Assembly (NCBI GenBank): GCA_031216915.1
Contig: JAUFNR010000047.1
Location: 124,001-188,000 of the forward strand
Source of the DNA: Pictodentalium vernedei
Taxonomy: Eukaryota > Mollusca > Scaphopoda > Dentaliida > Dentaliidae
Direction: 5' to 3'
Length of the DNA: 64,000 nt
Shown: positions 22,901-35,974 of the stretch, one piece after another
Numbering within the stretch: the first letter of the stretch is position 1
Layout: the number at the start of each line of letters is the position of its first letter
The notes under the pieces: model-generated
What the model was told of the DNA's origin: nothing
What the model saw: only the letters and a program-made list of their open reading frames with translations
The model's database searches: none
Position numbers and translations under genes: made by a program

Positions 22901-23979
22901 GATTTTATGTGTTGTCAGTATTAATTCTGTGTTGAAGGTAGGTTACACAGAAAAACTGGGATTCGTCGGGAAGTTCAAGCGTTTCTTGTAACAGCTGAAG
23001 GTCGAAATTATGAACTCTTCTATATTGTAAGTTGCAACTTGTATACGCTAGTGTTCCAATTCAGAATTCAACGTTTATGATAATGTGAAAAAGGTGTTCA
23101 CTCACTACCCAGTAACTGTTGAATGCCTTTAATAATTCAGAAGATAAGATTTCACAAGAATGAAATCATGAACAATGGAAAACTTTACATGTGCCATTTA
23201 TTGGTTTAGTCAAGTAAAAAAAAAATTTCAATTTTTTCCCATGGGTACCCTTGGGAAATCTGTCAAAAAACTTCAAAATTTTTGTTCCCATTTCATGATG
23301 CAAAAATGTTCTACATATAAAAATTCCATTGTTTTAAAATTTCCTTCTGCTGAAATCACTTGTTCTCACTGAATAAATCAACTTGAAGAAAACGATGTGT
23401 ATCACCGTAAATTAAACTTTTCCGTCCATGACCGCTGTAGGTTAACGCACAGTGCCACTTTTCTCTACATGATTAAATCGGGACTCGGAGATTCACTCGA
23501 ATGATATATTAAACAGAAGGCAACTCTTCAAACAGAATGCATCCATATCGCATCTAAACAGACTGAATAATCTTCAGTTCATGTTTTTAGGGTTCTATCC
23601 ATTAAAAATATAGCAGTTACAGCGGTCAGAAAGAAGCTTGTCAATTCCAATCGTTTGTTTTTCAGTACTTCTACGGAGAAGCAACTTCTGCGACTTGGAA
23701 GACTACAGTATTTTCGGTTATACCTCCACAGCGCCTTCTATCCCAAAAAACGGACGTTAGTGTGCCTAAAAACAAACGATGACTTTCAGAAGCTGATTAA
23801 GATTGTTCCCTTTTGAAAAAGGGAAAGGCCTTCCTTATCTACGACTGAGAAACCCCCAATAGCAATGACACTCTTCAAATAAGGGAAATTTGAGCAATTC
23901 CCGCCTCTTGAATGTTTTTCCTCACAGGTGTCCAAGCTTGGCGGGGTTGGCTTGCCACCGAGAAGTATTTCTACATACA
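19979..23979 (+). repeat. Repeat unit 6 (4,001 bp; C14 then A, G18)
   Basis: The C run is at 20305-20318 and is followed by A at 20319 where most copies have T. This change is shared only with the adjacent unit 7. The G run is at 22359-22376. Confidence 0.98.
21361..21449 (+). pseudogene. tRNA-like sequence (unit 6)
   Basis: No base change was seen against unit 1. Confidence 0.72.
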
Positions 23980-26900
23980 TAATGTCGTCTATGTAGATAG
24001 CGTTGTGTAGAGTGATGAGATGGATTTGCTTTGGATACCCCAAGTATACTCCTCCTAACTTTTCAGTTCTATTGGATGAGCTTTCACTTATATTGTTCAG
24101 CTATCACACAATGGTTGTCATTGGTCATTTAAACTAAAGGAGAGTACGTTTTTGAACAAATCCAATTTTCAATTTCTTTTTGAGGAATCTGGGGCGCAGA
24201 TTTCCGATGTGTGTGTTTATTATACCCAAACTCTCAGACAATCACGATCACAGCCCTTCAGCGGATGACTCGGTTGAACTATATTTGGTCCCGCCAATTC
24301 TTTCACCCCCCCCCCCCCCCACCCAAACAAAACACACACACACATATATAAGCTAGCGACGGAGGAGAGCATTTACTCAACAGCTGATGCGTCTGTGTTT
24401 ATAAGAGTGCACGCGAGTGTATATTTGATGCGGTCTGGAAACTACAGTAGTGTTGTTAACTGGTGGTGGACACGTTATGCTTTACTGCTTAAATATTACC
24501 CTGTGGCCAACGCACCGTGTGTTACTTCTGTTACTTCTCTGAAGGGACAACGTAATTGTACAAAATAAGCTAAACTTCATTTTGTTATGTTTTGTAGCAA
24601 TGGTTTAGGCATGAATACTGGGTGGGTGTGATCTCAAATAACACTAAACAATTAGATGGTGGTTCATTGCTGAGTCTTTGGAACTTTGAAACGGCTTTTC
24701 CAAAAAGTTGTGCTCCCTACAAGAGAGTGCCCACGCATATTCAGAAATCTCAATGAAATTGATATATGGGCGATTCTGTACTCTAGAAACATGCGTAGCG
24801 TGACTGAGAATAGTTTGGATGTTTGGACAAGAATATGGACAGGGGGAAAAAATGACTGTCAATTTGGTAAAATTTCACAAATTTTCGAAAATGCGCTTTT
24901 TTATAAACAAAATTTTTAATGGGTAAAAAGGGTCTTTCTCTTTATTGAGATGTTCTGGATTTTGGCTCGGAACATCTGCACTTCATTTTCATTCTTTTTG
25001 GGGATATTTGTGTTCAAATTTTGGCCCCGGGCGATGAGATTTTGTAACAAATAAGTGCCAACATCAGTCAGTTGTTACTATTTAAGGTAACTCTGAATCT
25101 AAGGACGAGGTTTGTCCGGTATGGATGACTGAACAGACCTCCCCTCTCTCAAAAAATCGTCTGCTCAGTCATTACGCTGGTTAAAATTGTAAGCTATCAC
25201 AGCTTTGTTTCTGTCGATTTTTATTAAAAGCTAGCATAGTTTTTCCAACACCGCTCATGTACTCGAAAATGGGCGTTATTATCTCCTCTGGAAACATAAT
25301 GAAGGAGGTATTACGATTTAAAGTTCTCTATTTATTTAATGTTTTGCCACAGGAGAACAAATCGGGCTGTAGCTCAGTAAGTTCAGGCGTTCACTTAGCT
25401 GAGTGAAACGTGCGTTGTCAATGCGACGTGAGTTCAAAACCCACCGCTTCTTAGAATTTATTCATTATCCTAACACATGCAATTTTCGCTTTGTTCTAGT
25501 TGCATCTTCATGTTTGGTGCATGTTTTCGCAAATTAGCTGGTCGAAAGGCTGGGATCCTCCACAATCACTATATTTAAACAAAAATGTTGGGGAAACAAC
25601 CAATTGCCCAAAACAGACAGACCATTTCTCTTTGGGTCATATTGTATAATTAGGGACGCTATTACGTTGCAAATATTAAAAGTCAAATAACGAGATGAAC
25701 ATGACTGCCTGTTGATGTTTTTTTTGTCTGTTCAGCACCACCGTCTGCCAGATTTAATGTTTCATTGAAATAAAAGATTGCGAATATTGTTTACTGTGCC
25801 TCATAAATAACCCTTGTGACGAACTAAAAGAGTATATGCACTGACACTGTTTTATTACCACCATAAGCAATGCATGTCATCTCCGTTATGTCAGTAGTGG
25901 GGGACCTTAATTTCAGCAGTCCAAGTGGGAGCGCTTTGGAGCATTGTGCAAATGCGTACAACACTTTAATGATACACTTGCCTTCAACAGTTGCTAGCCT
26001 TGCGTGTGTCGGTTTAGTAAATTTGGAAGTACGGAAGTAGATAGCTGCTGCAAGATGGTTCTCTCTGCGCTATCCGTCCTCTTTCACCCGACACAATTCA
26101 AATCAGGTTGTTGGAAGAGTCGCGATACCCCAATAATAAGCAAACAAGTGCATTCCACCACAACAAACTTTAAATATTCGGTGTATTTTGAGCTGAAAGA
26201 TTTAATTTCACAGAAAGACAGGTATAATGGCTTTGCTTATAAGTTAGACAACGTTTGGAGCTAAACAGGGGCGATGGACCGGTCTCATGATTCCATGTGC
26301 TAGAGTCTGTCATTTACGAACAGCATGCTCTCAAAGTATGCGTTTGAAAGGTTGGGTGCAGGGGGGGGGGGGGGCGTTTTATTTCAGTTTCACATATTTT
26401 TATCTAAAGGGTCGTTTCATGTTGATTTTAAGCTCGCGGGTTTATCTGGAATACCTTTCGATATCGATGTGTAGAGGGGGAAGTCACGATGGGTAGGGGA
26501 AGCGTCCACGTCACAAAAATAAGTGGTTTCACAGATGAAGTTTAGATTCCTTCGAGCATCCACATTGGGTATTCTGGGTCCCTACTTCTTCCACTGTTTA
26601 TACTGGTTCAGGGTGAATTTCATGTGTCATATTAAAGGTGAGTGGACATTTTAGAGGGAGGGATAGCGTTGATTTCAGTTTAGTTTCAGATTAGACTTGT
26701 TTCAGCATTTGGTGGGCATTCAGTTCCGCAATACGCTGGCCATAGTTTTGATCGGCTGTCATAATGTTGGCTCCATATTGTAACCCTTGTCGTTAGAAAG
26801 TCGTGTGCAGTTTAAGAAGGGTCTCTTCTCAAACTTCCCAGATTTATTATCGCGAAGCTTTTAGCCGATTTGTGTGATTACTAGCTTTAATGGTAGGTGA

Positions 26901-27977
26901 TTTTATGTGTTGTCAGTATTAATTCTGTGTTGAAGGTAGGTTACACAGAAAAACTGGGATTCGTCGGGAAGTTCAAGCGTTTCTTGTAACAGCTGAAGGT
27001 CGAAATTATGAACTCTTCTATATTGTAAGTTGCAACTTGTATACGCTAGTGTTCCAATTCAGAATTCAACGTTTATGATAATGTGAAAAAGGTGTTCACT
27101 CACTACCCAGTAACTGTTGAATGCCTTTAATAATTCAGAAGATAAGATTTCACAAGAATGAAATCATGAACAATGGAAAACTTTACATGTGCCATTTATT
27201 GGTTTAGTCAAGTAAAAAAAAAATTTCAATTTTTTCCCATGGGTACCCTTGGGAAATCTGTCAAAAAACTTCAAAATTTTTGTTCCCATTTCATGATGCA
27301 AAAATGTTCTACATATAAAAATTCCATTGTTTTAAAATTTCCTTCTGCTGAAATCACTTGTTCTCACTGAATAAATCAACTTGAAGAAAACGATGTGTAT
27401 CACCGTAAATTAAACTTTTCCGTCCATGACCGCTGTAGGTTAACGCACAGTGCCACTTTTCTCTACACGATTAAATCGGGACTCGGAGATTCACTCGAAT
27501 GATATATTAAACAGAAGGCAACTCTTCAAACAGAATGCATCCATATCGCATCTAAACAGACTGAATAATCTTCAGTTCATGTTTTTAGGGTTCTATCCAT
27601 TAAAAATATAGCAGTTACAGCGGTCAGAAAGAAGCTTGTCAATTCCAATCGTTTGTTTTTCAGTACTTCTACGGAGAAGCAACTTCTGCGACTTGGAAGA
27701 CTACAGTATTTTCGGTTATACCTCCACAGCGCCTTCTATCCCAAAAAACGGACGTTAGTGTGCCTAAAAACAAACGATGACTTTCAGAAGCTGATTAAGA
27801 TTGTTCCCTTTTGAAAAAGGGAAAGGCCTTCCTTATCTACGACTGAGAAACCCCCAATAGCAATGACACTCTTCAAATAAGGGAAATTTGAGCAATTCCC
27901 GCCTCTTGAATGTTTTTCCTCACAGGTGTCCAAGCTTGGCGGGGTTGGCTTGCCACCGAGAAGTATTTCTACATACA
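23980..27977 (+). repeat. Repeat unit 7 (3,998 bp; C15 then A, G14)
   Basis: The C run is at 24306-24320, followed by A at 24321 as in unit 6. The G run is at 26361-26374. C at 25569 is shared only with unit 3. C at 27468 (T elsewhere) is private. The copy therefore carries one marker of its neighbour and another of a copy four units away. Confidence 0.98.
25363..25451 (+). pseudogene. tRNA-like sequence (unit 7)
   Basis: No base change was seen within it; the 25569 variant is downstream. Confidence 0.72.
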
Positions 27978-30900
27978 TAATGTCGTCTATGTAGATAGCG
28001 TTGTGTAGAGTGATGAGATGGATTTGCTTTGGATACCCCAAGTATACTCCTCCTAACTTTTCAGTTCTATTGGATGAGCTTTCACTTATATTGTTCAGCT
28101 ATCACACAATGGTTGTCATTGGTCATTTAAACTAAAGGAGAGTACGTTTTTGAACAAATCCAATTTTCAATTTCTTTTTGAGGAATCTGGGGCGCAGATT
28201 TCCGATGTGTGTGTTTATTATACCCAAACTCTCAGACAATCACGATCACAGCCCTTCAGCGGATGACTCGGTTGAACTATATTTGGTCCCGCCAATTCTT
28301 TCACCCCCCCCCCCCCCCTCCCAAACAAAACACACACACACATATATAAGCTAGCGACGGAGGAGAGCATTTACTCAACAGCTGATGCGTCTGTGTTTAT
28401 AAGAGTGCACGCGAGTGTATATTTGATGCGGTCTGGAAACTACAGTAGTGTTGTTAACTGGTGGTGGACACGTTATGCTTTACTGCTTAAATATTACCCT
28501 GTGGCCAACGCACCGTGTGTTACTTCTGTTACTTCTCTGAAGGGACAACGTAATTGTACAAAATAAGCTAAACTTCATTTTGTTATGTTTTGTAGCAATG
28601 GTTTAGGCATGAATACTGGGTGGGTGTGATCTCAAATAACACTAAACAATTAGATGGTGGTTCATTGCTGAGTCTTTGGAACTTTGAAACGGCTTTTCCA
28701 AAAAGTTGTGCTCCCTACAAGAGAGTGCCCACGCATATTCAGAAATCTCAATGAAATTGATATATGGGCGATTCTGTACTCTAGAAACATGCGTAGCGTG
28801 ACTGAGAATAGTTTGGATGTTTGGACAAGAATATGGACAGGGGGAAAAAATGACTGTCAATTTGGTAAAATTTCACAAATTTTCGAAAATGCGCTTTTTT
28901 ATAAACAAAATTTTTAATGGGTAAAAAGGGTCTTTCTCTTTATTGAGATGTTCTGGATTTTGGCTCGGAACATCTGCACTTCATTTTCATTCTTTTTGGG
29001 GATATTTGTGTTCAAATTTTGGCCCCGGGCGATGAGATTTTGTAACAAATAAGTGCCAACATCAGTCAGTTGTTACTATTTAAGGTAACTCTGAATCTAA
29101 GGACGAGGTTTGTCCGGTATGGATGACTGAACAGACCTCCCCTCTCTCAAAAAATCGTCTGCTCAGTCATTACGCTGGTTAAAATTGTAAGCTATCACAG
29201 CTTTGTTTCTGTCGATTTTTATTAAAAGCTAGCATAGTTTTTCCAACACCGCTCATGTACTCGAAAATGGGCGTTATTATCTCCTCTGGAAACATAATGA
29301 AGGAGGTATTACGATTTAAAGTTCTCTATTTATTTAATGTTTTGCCACAGGAGAACAAATCGGGCTGTAGCTCAGTAAGTTCAGGCGTTCACTTAGCTGA
29401 GTGAAACGTGCGTTGTCAATGCGACGTGAGTTCAAAACCCACCGCTTCTTAGAATTTATTCATTATCCTAACACATGCAATTTTCGCTTTGTTCTAGTTG
29501 CATCTTCATGTTTGGTGCATGTTTTCGCAAATTAGCTGGTCGAAAGGCTGGGATCCTCCACAATCAGTATATTTAAACAAAAATGTTGGGGAAACAACCA
29601 ATTGCCCAAAACAGACAGACCATTTCTCTTTGGGTCATATTGTATAATTAGGGACGCTATTACGTTGCAAATATTAAAAGTCAAATAACGAGATGAACAT
29701 GACTGCCTGTTGATGTTTTTTTTGTCTGTTCAGCACCACCGTCTGCCAGATTTAATGTTTCATTGAAATAAAAGATTGCGAATATTGTTTACTGTGCCTC
29801 ATAAATAACCCTTGTGACGAACTAAAAGAGTATATGCACTGACACTGTTTTATTACCACCATAAGCAATGCATGTCATCTCCGTTATGTCAGTAGTGGGG
29901 GACCTTAATTTCAGCAGTCCAAGTGGGAGCGCTTTGGAGCATTGTGCAAATGCGTACAACACTTTAATGATACACTTGCCTTCAACAGTTGCTAGCCTTG
30001 CGTGTGTCGGTTTAGTAAATTTGGAAGTACGGAAGTAGATAGCTGCTGCAAGATGGTTCTCTCTGCGCTATCCGTCCTCTTTCACCCGACACAATTCAAA
30101 TCAGGTTGTTGGAAGAGTCGCGATACCCCAATAATAAGCAAACAAGTGCATTCCACCACAACAAACTTTAAATATTCGGTGTATTTTGAGCTGAAAGATT
30201 TAATTTCACAGAAAGACAGGTATAATGGCTTTGCTTATAAGTTAGACAACGTTTGGAGCTAAACAGGGGCGATGGACCGGTCTCATGATTCCATGTGCTA
30301 GAGTCTGTCATTTACGAACAGCATGCTCTCAAAGTATGCGTTTGAAAGGTTGGGTGCAGGGGGGGGGGGGGCGTTTTATTTCAGTTTCACATATTTTTAT
30401 CTAAAGGGTCGTTTCATGTTGATTTTAAGCTCGCGGGTTTATCTGGAATACCTTTCGATATCGATGTGTAGAGGGGGAAGTCACGATGGGTAGGGGAAGC
30501 GTCCACGTCACAAAAATAAGTGGTTTCACAGATGAAGTTTAGATTCCTTCGAGCATCCACATTGGGTATTCTGGGTCCCTACTTCTTCCACTGTTTATAC
30601 TGGTTCAGGGTGAATTTCATGTGTCATATTAAAGGTGAGTGGACATTTTAGAGGGAGGGATAGCGTTGATTTCAGTTTAGTTTCAGATTAGACTTGTTTC
30701 AGCATTTGGTGGGCATTCAGTTCCGCAATACGCTGGCCATAGTTTTGATCGGCTGTCATAATGTTGGCTCCATATTGTAACCCTTGTCGTTAGAAAGTCG
30801 TGTGCAGTTTAAGAAGGGTCTCTTCTCAAACTTCCCAGATTTATTATCGCGAAGCTTTTAGCCGATTTGTGTGATTACTAGCTTTAATGGTAGGTGATTT

Positions 30901-31974
30901 TATGTGTTGTCAGTATTAATTCTGTGTTGAAGGTAGGTTACACAGAAAAACTGGGATTCGTCGGGAAGTTCAAGCGTTTCTTGTAACAGCTGAAGGTCGA
31001 AATTATGAACTCTTCTATATTGTAAGTTGCAACTTGTATACGCTAGTGTTCCAATTCAGAATTCAACGTTTATGATAATGTGAAAAAGGTGTTCACTCAC
31101 TACCCAGTAACTGTTGAATGCCTTTAATAATTCAGAAGATAAGATTTCACAAGAATGAAATCATGAACAATGGAAAACTTTACATGTGCCATTTATTGGT
31201 TTAGTCAAGTAAAAAAAAAATTTCAATTTTTTCCCATGGGTACCCTTGGGAAATCTGTCAAAAAACTTCAAAATTTTTGTTCCCATTTCATGATGCAAAA
31301 ATGTTCTACATATAAAAATTCCATTGTTTTAAAATTTCCTTCTGCTGAAATCACTTGTTCTCACTGAATAAATCAACTTGAAGAAAACGATGTGTATCAC
31401 CGTAAATTAAACTTTTCCGTCCATGACCGCTGTAGGTTAACGCACAGTGCCACTTTTCTCTACATGATTAAATCGGGACTCGGAGATTCACTCGAATGAT
31501 ATATTAAACAGAAGGCAACTCTTCAAACAGAATGCATCCATATCGCATCTAAACAGACTGAATAATCTTCAGTTCATGTTTTTAGGGTTCTATCCATTAA
31601 AATTATAGCAGTTACAGCGGTCAGAAAGAAGCTTGTCAATTCCAATCGTTTGTTTTTCAGTACTTCTACGGAGAAGCAACTTCTGCGACTTGGAAGACTA
31701 CAGTATTTTCGGTTATACCTCCACAGCGCCTTCTATCCCAAAAAACGGACGTTAGTGTGCCTAAAAACAAACGATGACTTTCAGAAGCTGATTAAGATTG
31801 TTCCCTTTTGAAAAAGGGAAAGGCCTTCCTTATCTACGACTGACAAACCCCCAATAGCAATGACACTCTTCAAATAAGGGAAATTTGAGCAATTCCCGCC
31901 TCTTGAATGTTTTTCCTCACAGGTGTCCAAGCTTGGCGGGGTTGGCTTGCCACCGAGAAGTATTTCTACATACA
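27978..31974 (+). repeat. Repeat unit 8 (3,997 bp; C15, G13)
   Basis: The C run is at 28304-28318, the longest uninterrupted one together with unit 7, but with the usual T after it. The G run is at 30359-30371. Private substitutions are T at 31603 (A elsewhere) and C at 31844 (G elsewhere). Confidence 0.98.
29361..29449 (+). pseudogene. tRNA-like sequence (unit 8)
   Basis: No base change was seen against unit 1. Confidence 0.72.
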
Positions 31975-34900
31975 TAATGTCGTCTATGTAGATAGCGTTG
32001 TGTAGAGTGATGAGATGGATTTGCTTTGGATACCCCAAGTATACTCCTCCTAACTTTTCAGTTCTATTGGATGAGCTTTCACTTATATTGTTCAGCTATC
32101 ACACAATGGTTGTCATTGGTCATTTAAACTAAAGGAGAGTACGTTTTTGAACAAATCCAATTTTCAATTTCTTTTTGAGGAATCTGGGGCGCAGATTTCC
32201 GATGTGTGTGTTTATTATACCCAAACTCTCAGACAATCACGATCACAGCCCTTCAGCGGATGACTCGGTTGAACTATATTTGGTCCCGCCAATTCTTTCA
32301 CCCCCCCACCCCCCCCCCCTCCCAAACAAAACACACACACACATATATAAGCTAGCGACGGAGGAGAGCATTTACTCAACAGCTGATGCGTCTGTGTTTA
32401 TAAGAGTGCACGCGAGTGTATATTTGATGCGGTCTGGAAACTACAGTAGTGTTGTTAACTGGTGGTGGACACGTTATGCTTTACTGCTTAAATATTACCC
32501 TGTGGCCAACGCACCGTGTGTTACTTCTGTTACTTCTCTGAAGGGACAACGTAATTGTACAAAATAAGCTAAACTTCATTTTGTTATGTTTTGTAGCAAT
32601 GGTTTAGGCATGAATACTGGGTGGGTGTGATCTCAAATAACACTAAACAATTAGATGGTGGTTCATTGCTGAGTCTTTGGAACTTTGAAACGGCTTTTCC
32701 AAAAAGTTGTGCTCCCTACAAGAGAGTGCCCACGCATATTCAGAAATCTCAATGAAATTGATATATGGGCGATTCTGTACTCTAGAAACATGCGTAGCGT
32801 GACTGAGAATAGTTTGGATGTTTGGACAAGAATATGGACAGGGGGAAAAAATGACTGTCAATTTGGTAAAATTTCACAAATTTTCGAAAATGCGCTTTTT
32901 TATAAACAAAATTTTTAATGGGTAAAAAGGGTCTTTCTCTTTATTGAGATGTTCTGGATTTTGGCTCGGAACATCTGCACTTCATTTTCATTCTTTTTGG
33001 GGATATTTGGGTTCAAATTTTGGCCCCGGGCGATGAGATTTTGTAACAAATAAGTGCCAACATCAGTCAGTTGTTACTATTTAAGGTAACTCTGAATCTA
33101 AGGACGAGGTTTGTCCGGTATGGATGACTGAACAGACCTCCCCTCTCTCAAAAAATCGTCTGCTCAGTCATTACGCTGGTTAAAATTGTAAGCTATCACA
33201 GCTTTGTTTCTGTCGATTTTTATTAAAAGCTAGCATAGTTTTTCCAACACCGCTCATGTACTCGAAAATGGGCGTTATTATCTCCTCTGGAAACATAATG
33301 AAGGAGGTATTACGATTTAAAGTTCTCTATTTATTTAATGTTTTGCCACAGGAGAACAAATCGGGCTGTAGCTCAGTAAGTTCAGGCGTTCACTTAGCTG
33401 AGTGAAACGTGCGTTGTCAATGCGACGTGAGTTCAAAACCCACCGCTTCTTAGAATTTATTCATTATCCTAACACATGCAATTTTCGCTTTGTTCTAGTT
33501 GCATCTTCATGTTTGGTGCATGTTTTCGCAAATTAGCTGGTCGAAAGGCTGGGATCCTCCACAATCAGTATATTTAAACAAAAATGTTGGGGAAACAACC
33601 AATTGCCCAAAACAGACAGACCATTTCTCTTTGGGTCATATTGTATAATTAGGGACGCTATTACGTTGCAAATATTAAAAGTCAAATAACGAGATGAACA
33701 TGACTGCCTGTTGATGTTTTTTTTGTCTGTTCAGCACCACCGTCTGCCAGATTTAATGTTTCATTGAAATAAAAGATTGCGAATATTGTTTACTGTGCCT
33801 CATAAATAACCCTTGTGACGAACTAAAAGAGTATATGCACTGACACTGTTTTATTACCACCATAAGCAATGCATGTCATCTCCGTTATGTCAGTAGTGGG
33901 GGACCTTAATTTCAGCAGTCCAAGTGGGAGCGCTTTGGAGCATTGTGCAAATGCGTACAACACTTTAATGATACACTTGCCTTCAACAGTTGCTAGCCTT
34001 GCGTGTGTCGGTTTAGTAAATTTGGAAGTACGGAAGTAGATAGCTGCTGCAAGATGGTTCTCTCTGCGCTATCCGTCCTCTTTCACCCGACACAATTCAA
34101 ATCAGGTTGTTGGAAGAGTCGCGATACCCCAATAATAAGCAAACAAGTGCATTCCACCACAACAAACTTTAAATATTCGGTGTATTTTGAGCTGAAAGAT
34201 TTAATTTCACAGAAAGACAGGTATAATGGCTTTGCTTATAAGTTAGACAACGTTTGGAGCTAAACAGGGGCGATGGACCGGTCTCATGATTCCATGTGCT
34301 AGAGTCTGTCATTTACGAACAGCATGCTCTCAAAGTATGCGTTTGAAAGGTTGGGTGCAGGGGGGGGGGGGCGTTTTATTTCAGTTTCACATATTTTTAT
34401 CTAAAGGGTCGTTTCATGTTGATTTTAAGCTCGCGGGTTTATCTGGAATACCTTTCGATATCGATGTGTAGAGGGGGAAGTCACGATGGGTAGGGGAAGC
34501 GTCCACGTCACAAAAATAAGTGGTTTCACAGATGAAGTTTAGATTCCTTCGAGCATCCACATTGGGTATTCTGGGTCCCTACTTCTTCCACTGTTTATAC
34601 TGGTTCAGGGTGAATTTCATGTGTCATATTAAAGGTGAGTGGACATTTTAGAGGGAGGGATAGCGTTGATTTCAGTTTAGTTTCAGATTAGACTTGTTTC
34701 AGCATTTGGTGGGCATTCAGTTCCGCAATACGCTGGCCATAGTTTTGATCGGCTGTCATAATGTTGGCTCCATATTGTAACCCTTGTCGTTAGAAAGTCG
34801 TGTGCAGTTTAAGAAGGGTCTCTTCTCAAACTTCCCAGATTTATTATCGCGAAGCTTTTAGCCGATTTGTGTGATTACTAGCTTTAATGGTAGGTGATTT

Positions 34901-35974
34901 TATGTGTTGTCAGTATTAATTCTGTGTTGAAGGTAGGTTACACAGAAAAACTGGGATTCGTCGGGAAGTTCAAGCGTTTCTTGTAACAGCTGAAGGTCGA
35001 AATTATGAACTCTTCTATATTGTAAGTTGCAACTTGTATACGCTAGTGTTCCAATTCAGAATTCAACGTTTATGATAATGTGAAAAAGGTGTTCACTCAC
35101 TACCCAGTAACTGTTGAATGCCTTTAATAATTCAGAAGATAAGATTTCACAAGAATGAAATCATGAACAATGGAAAACTTTACATGTGCCATTTATTGGT
35201 TTAGTCAAGTAAAAAAAAAATTTCAATTTTTTCCCATGGGTACCCTTGGGAAATCTGTCAAAAAACTTCAAAATTTTTGTTCCCATTTCATGATGCAAAA
35301 ATGTTCTACATATAAAAATTCCATTGTTTTAAAATTTCCTTCTGCTGAAATCACTTGTTCTCACTGAATAAATCAACTTGAAGAAAACGATGTGTATCAC
35401 CGTAAATTAAACTTTTCCGTCCATGACCGCTGTAGGTTAACGCACAGTGCCACTTTTCTCTACATGATTAAATCGGGACTCGGAGATTCACTCGAATGAT
35501 ATATTAAACAGAAGGCAACTCTTCAAACAGAATGCATCCATATCGCATCTAAACAGACTGAATAATCTTCAGTTCATGTTTTTAGGGTTCTATCCATTAA
35601 AAATATAGCAGTTACAGCGGTCAGAAAGAAGCTTGTCAATTCCAATCGTTTGTTTTTCAGTACTTCTACGGAGAAGCAACTTCTGCGACTTGGAAGACTA
35701 CAGTATTTTCGGTTATACCTCCACAGCGCCTTCTATCCCAAAAAACGGACGTTAGTGTGCCTAAAAACAAACGATGACTTTCAGAAGCTGATTAAGATTG
35801 TTCCCTTTTGAAAAAGGGAAAGGCCTTCCTTATCTACGACTGAGAAACCCCCAATAGCAATGACACTCTTCAAATAAGGGAAATTTGAGCAATTCCCGCC
35901 TCTTGAATGTTTTTCCTCACAGGTGTCCAAGCTTGGCGGGGTTGGCTTGCCACCGAGAAGTATTTCTACATACA
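31975..35974 (+). repeat. Repeat unit 9 (4,000 bp; C7-A-C11, G12)
   Basis: The C tract spans 32301-32319 and is interrupted by A at 32308, giving C7, A, C11, a structure seen in no other copy. The G run is at 34360-34371. G at 33010 (T elsewhere) is private. Confidence 0.98.
33362..33450 (+). pseudogene. tRNA-like sequence (unit 9)
   Basis: No base change was seen against unit 1. Confidence 0.72.
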
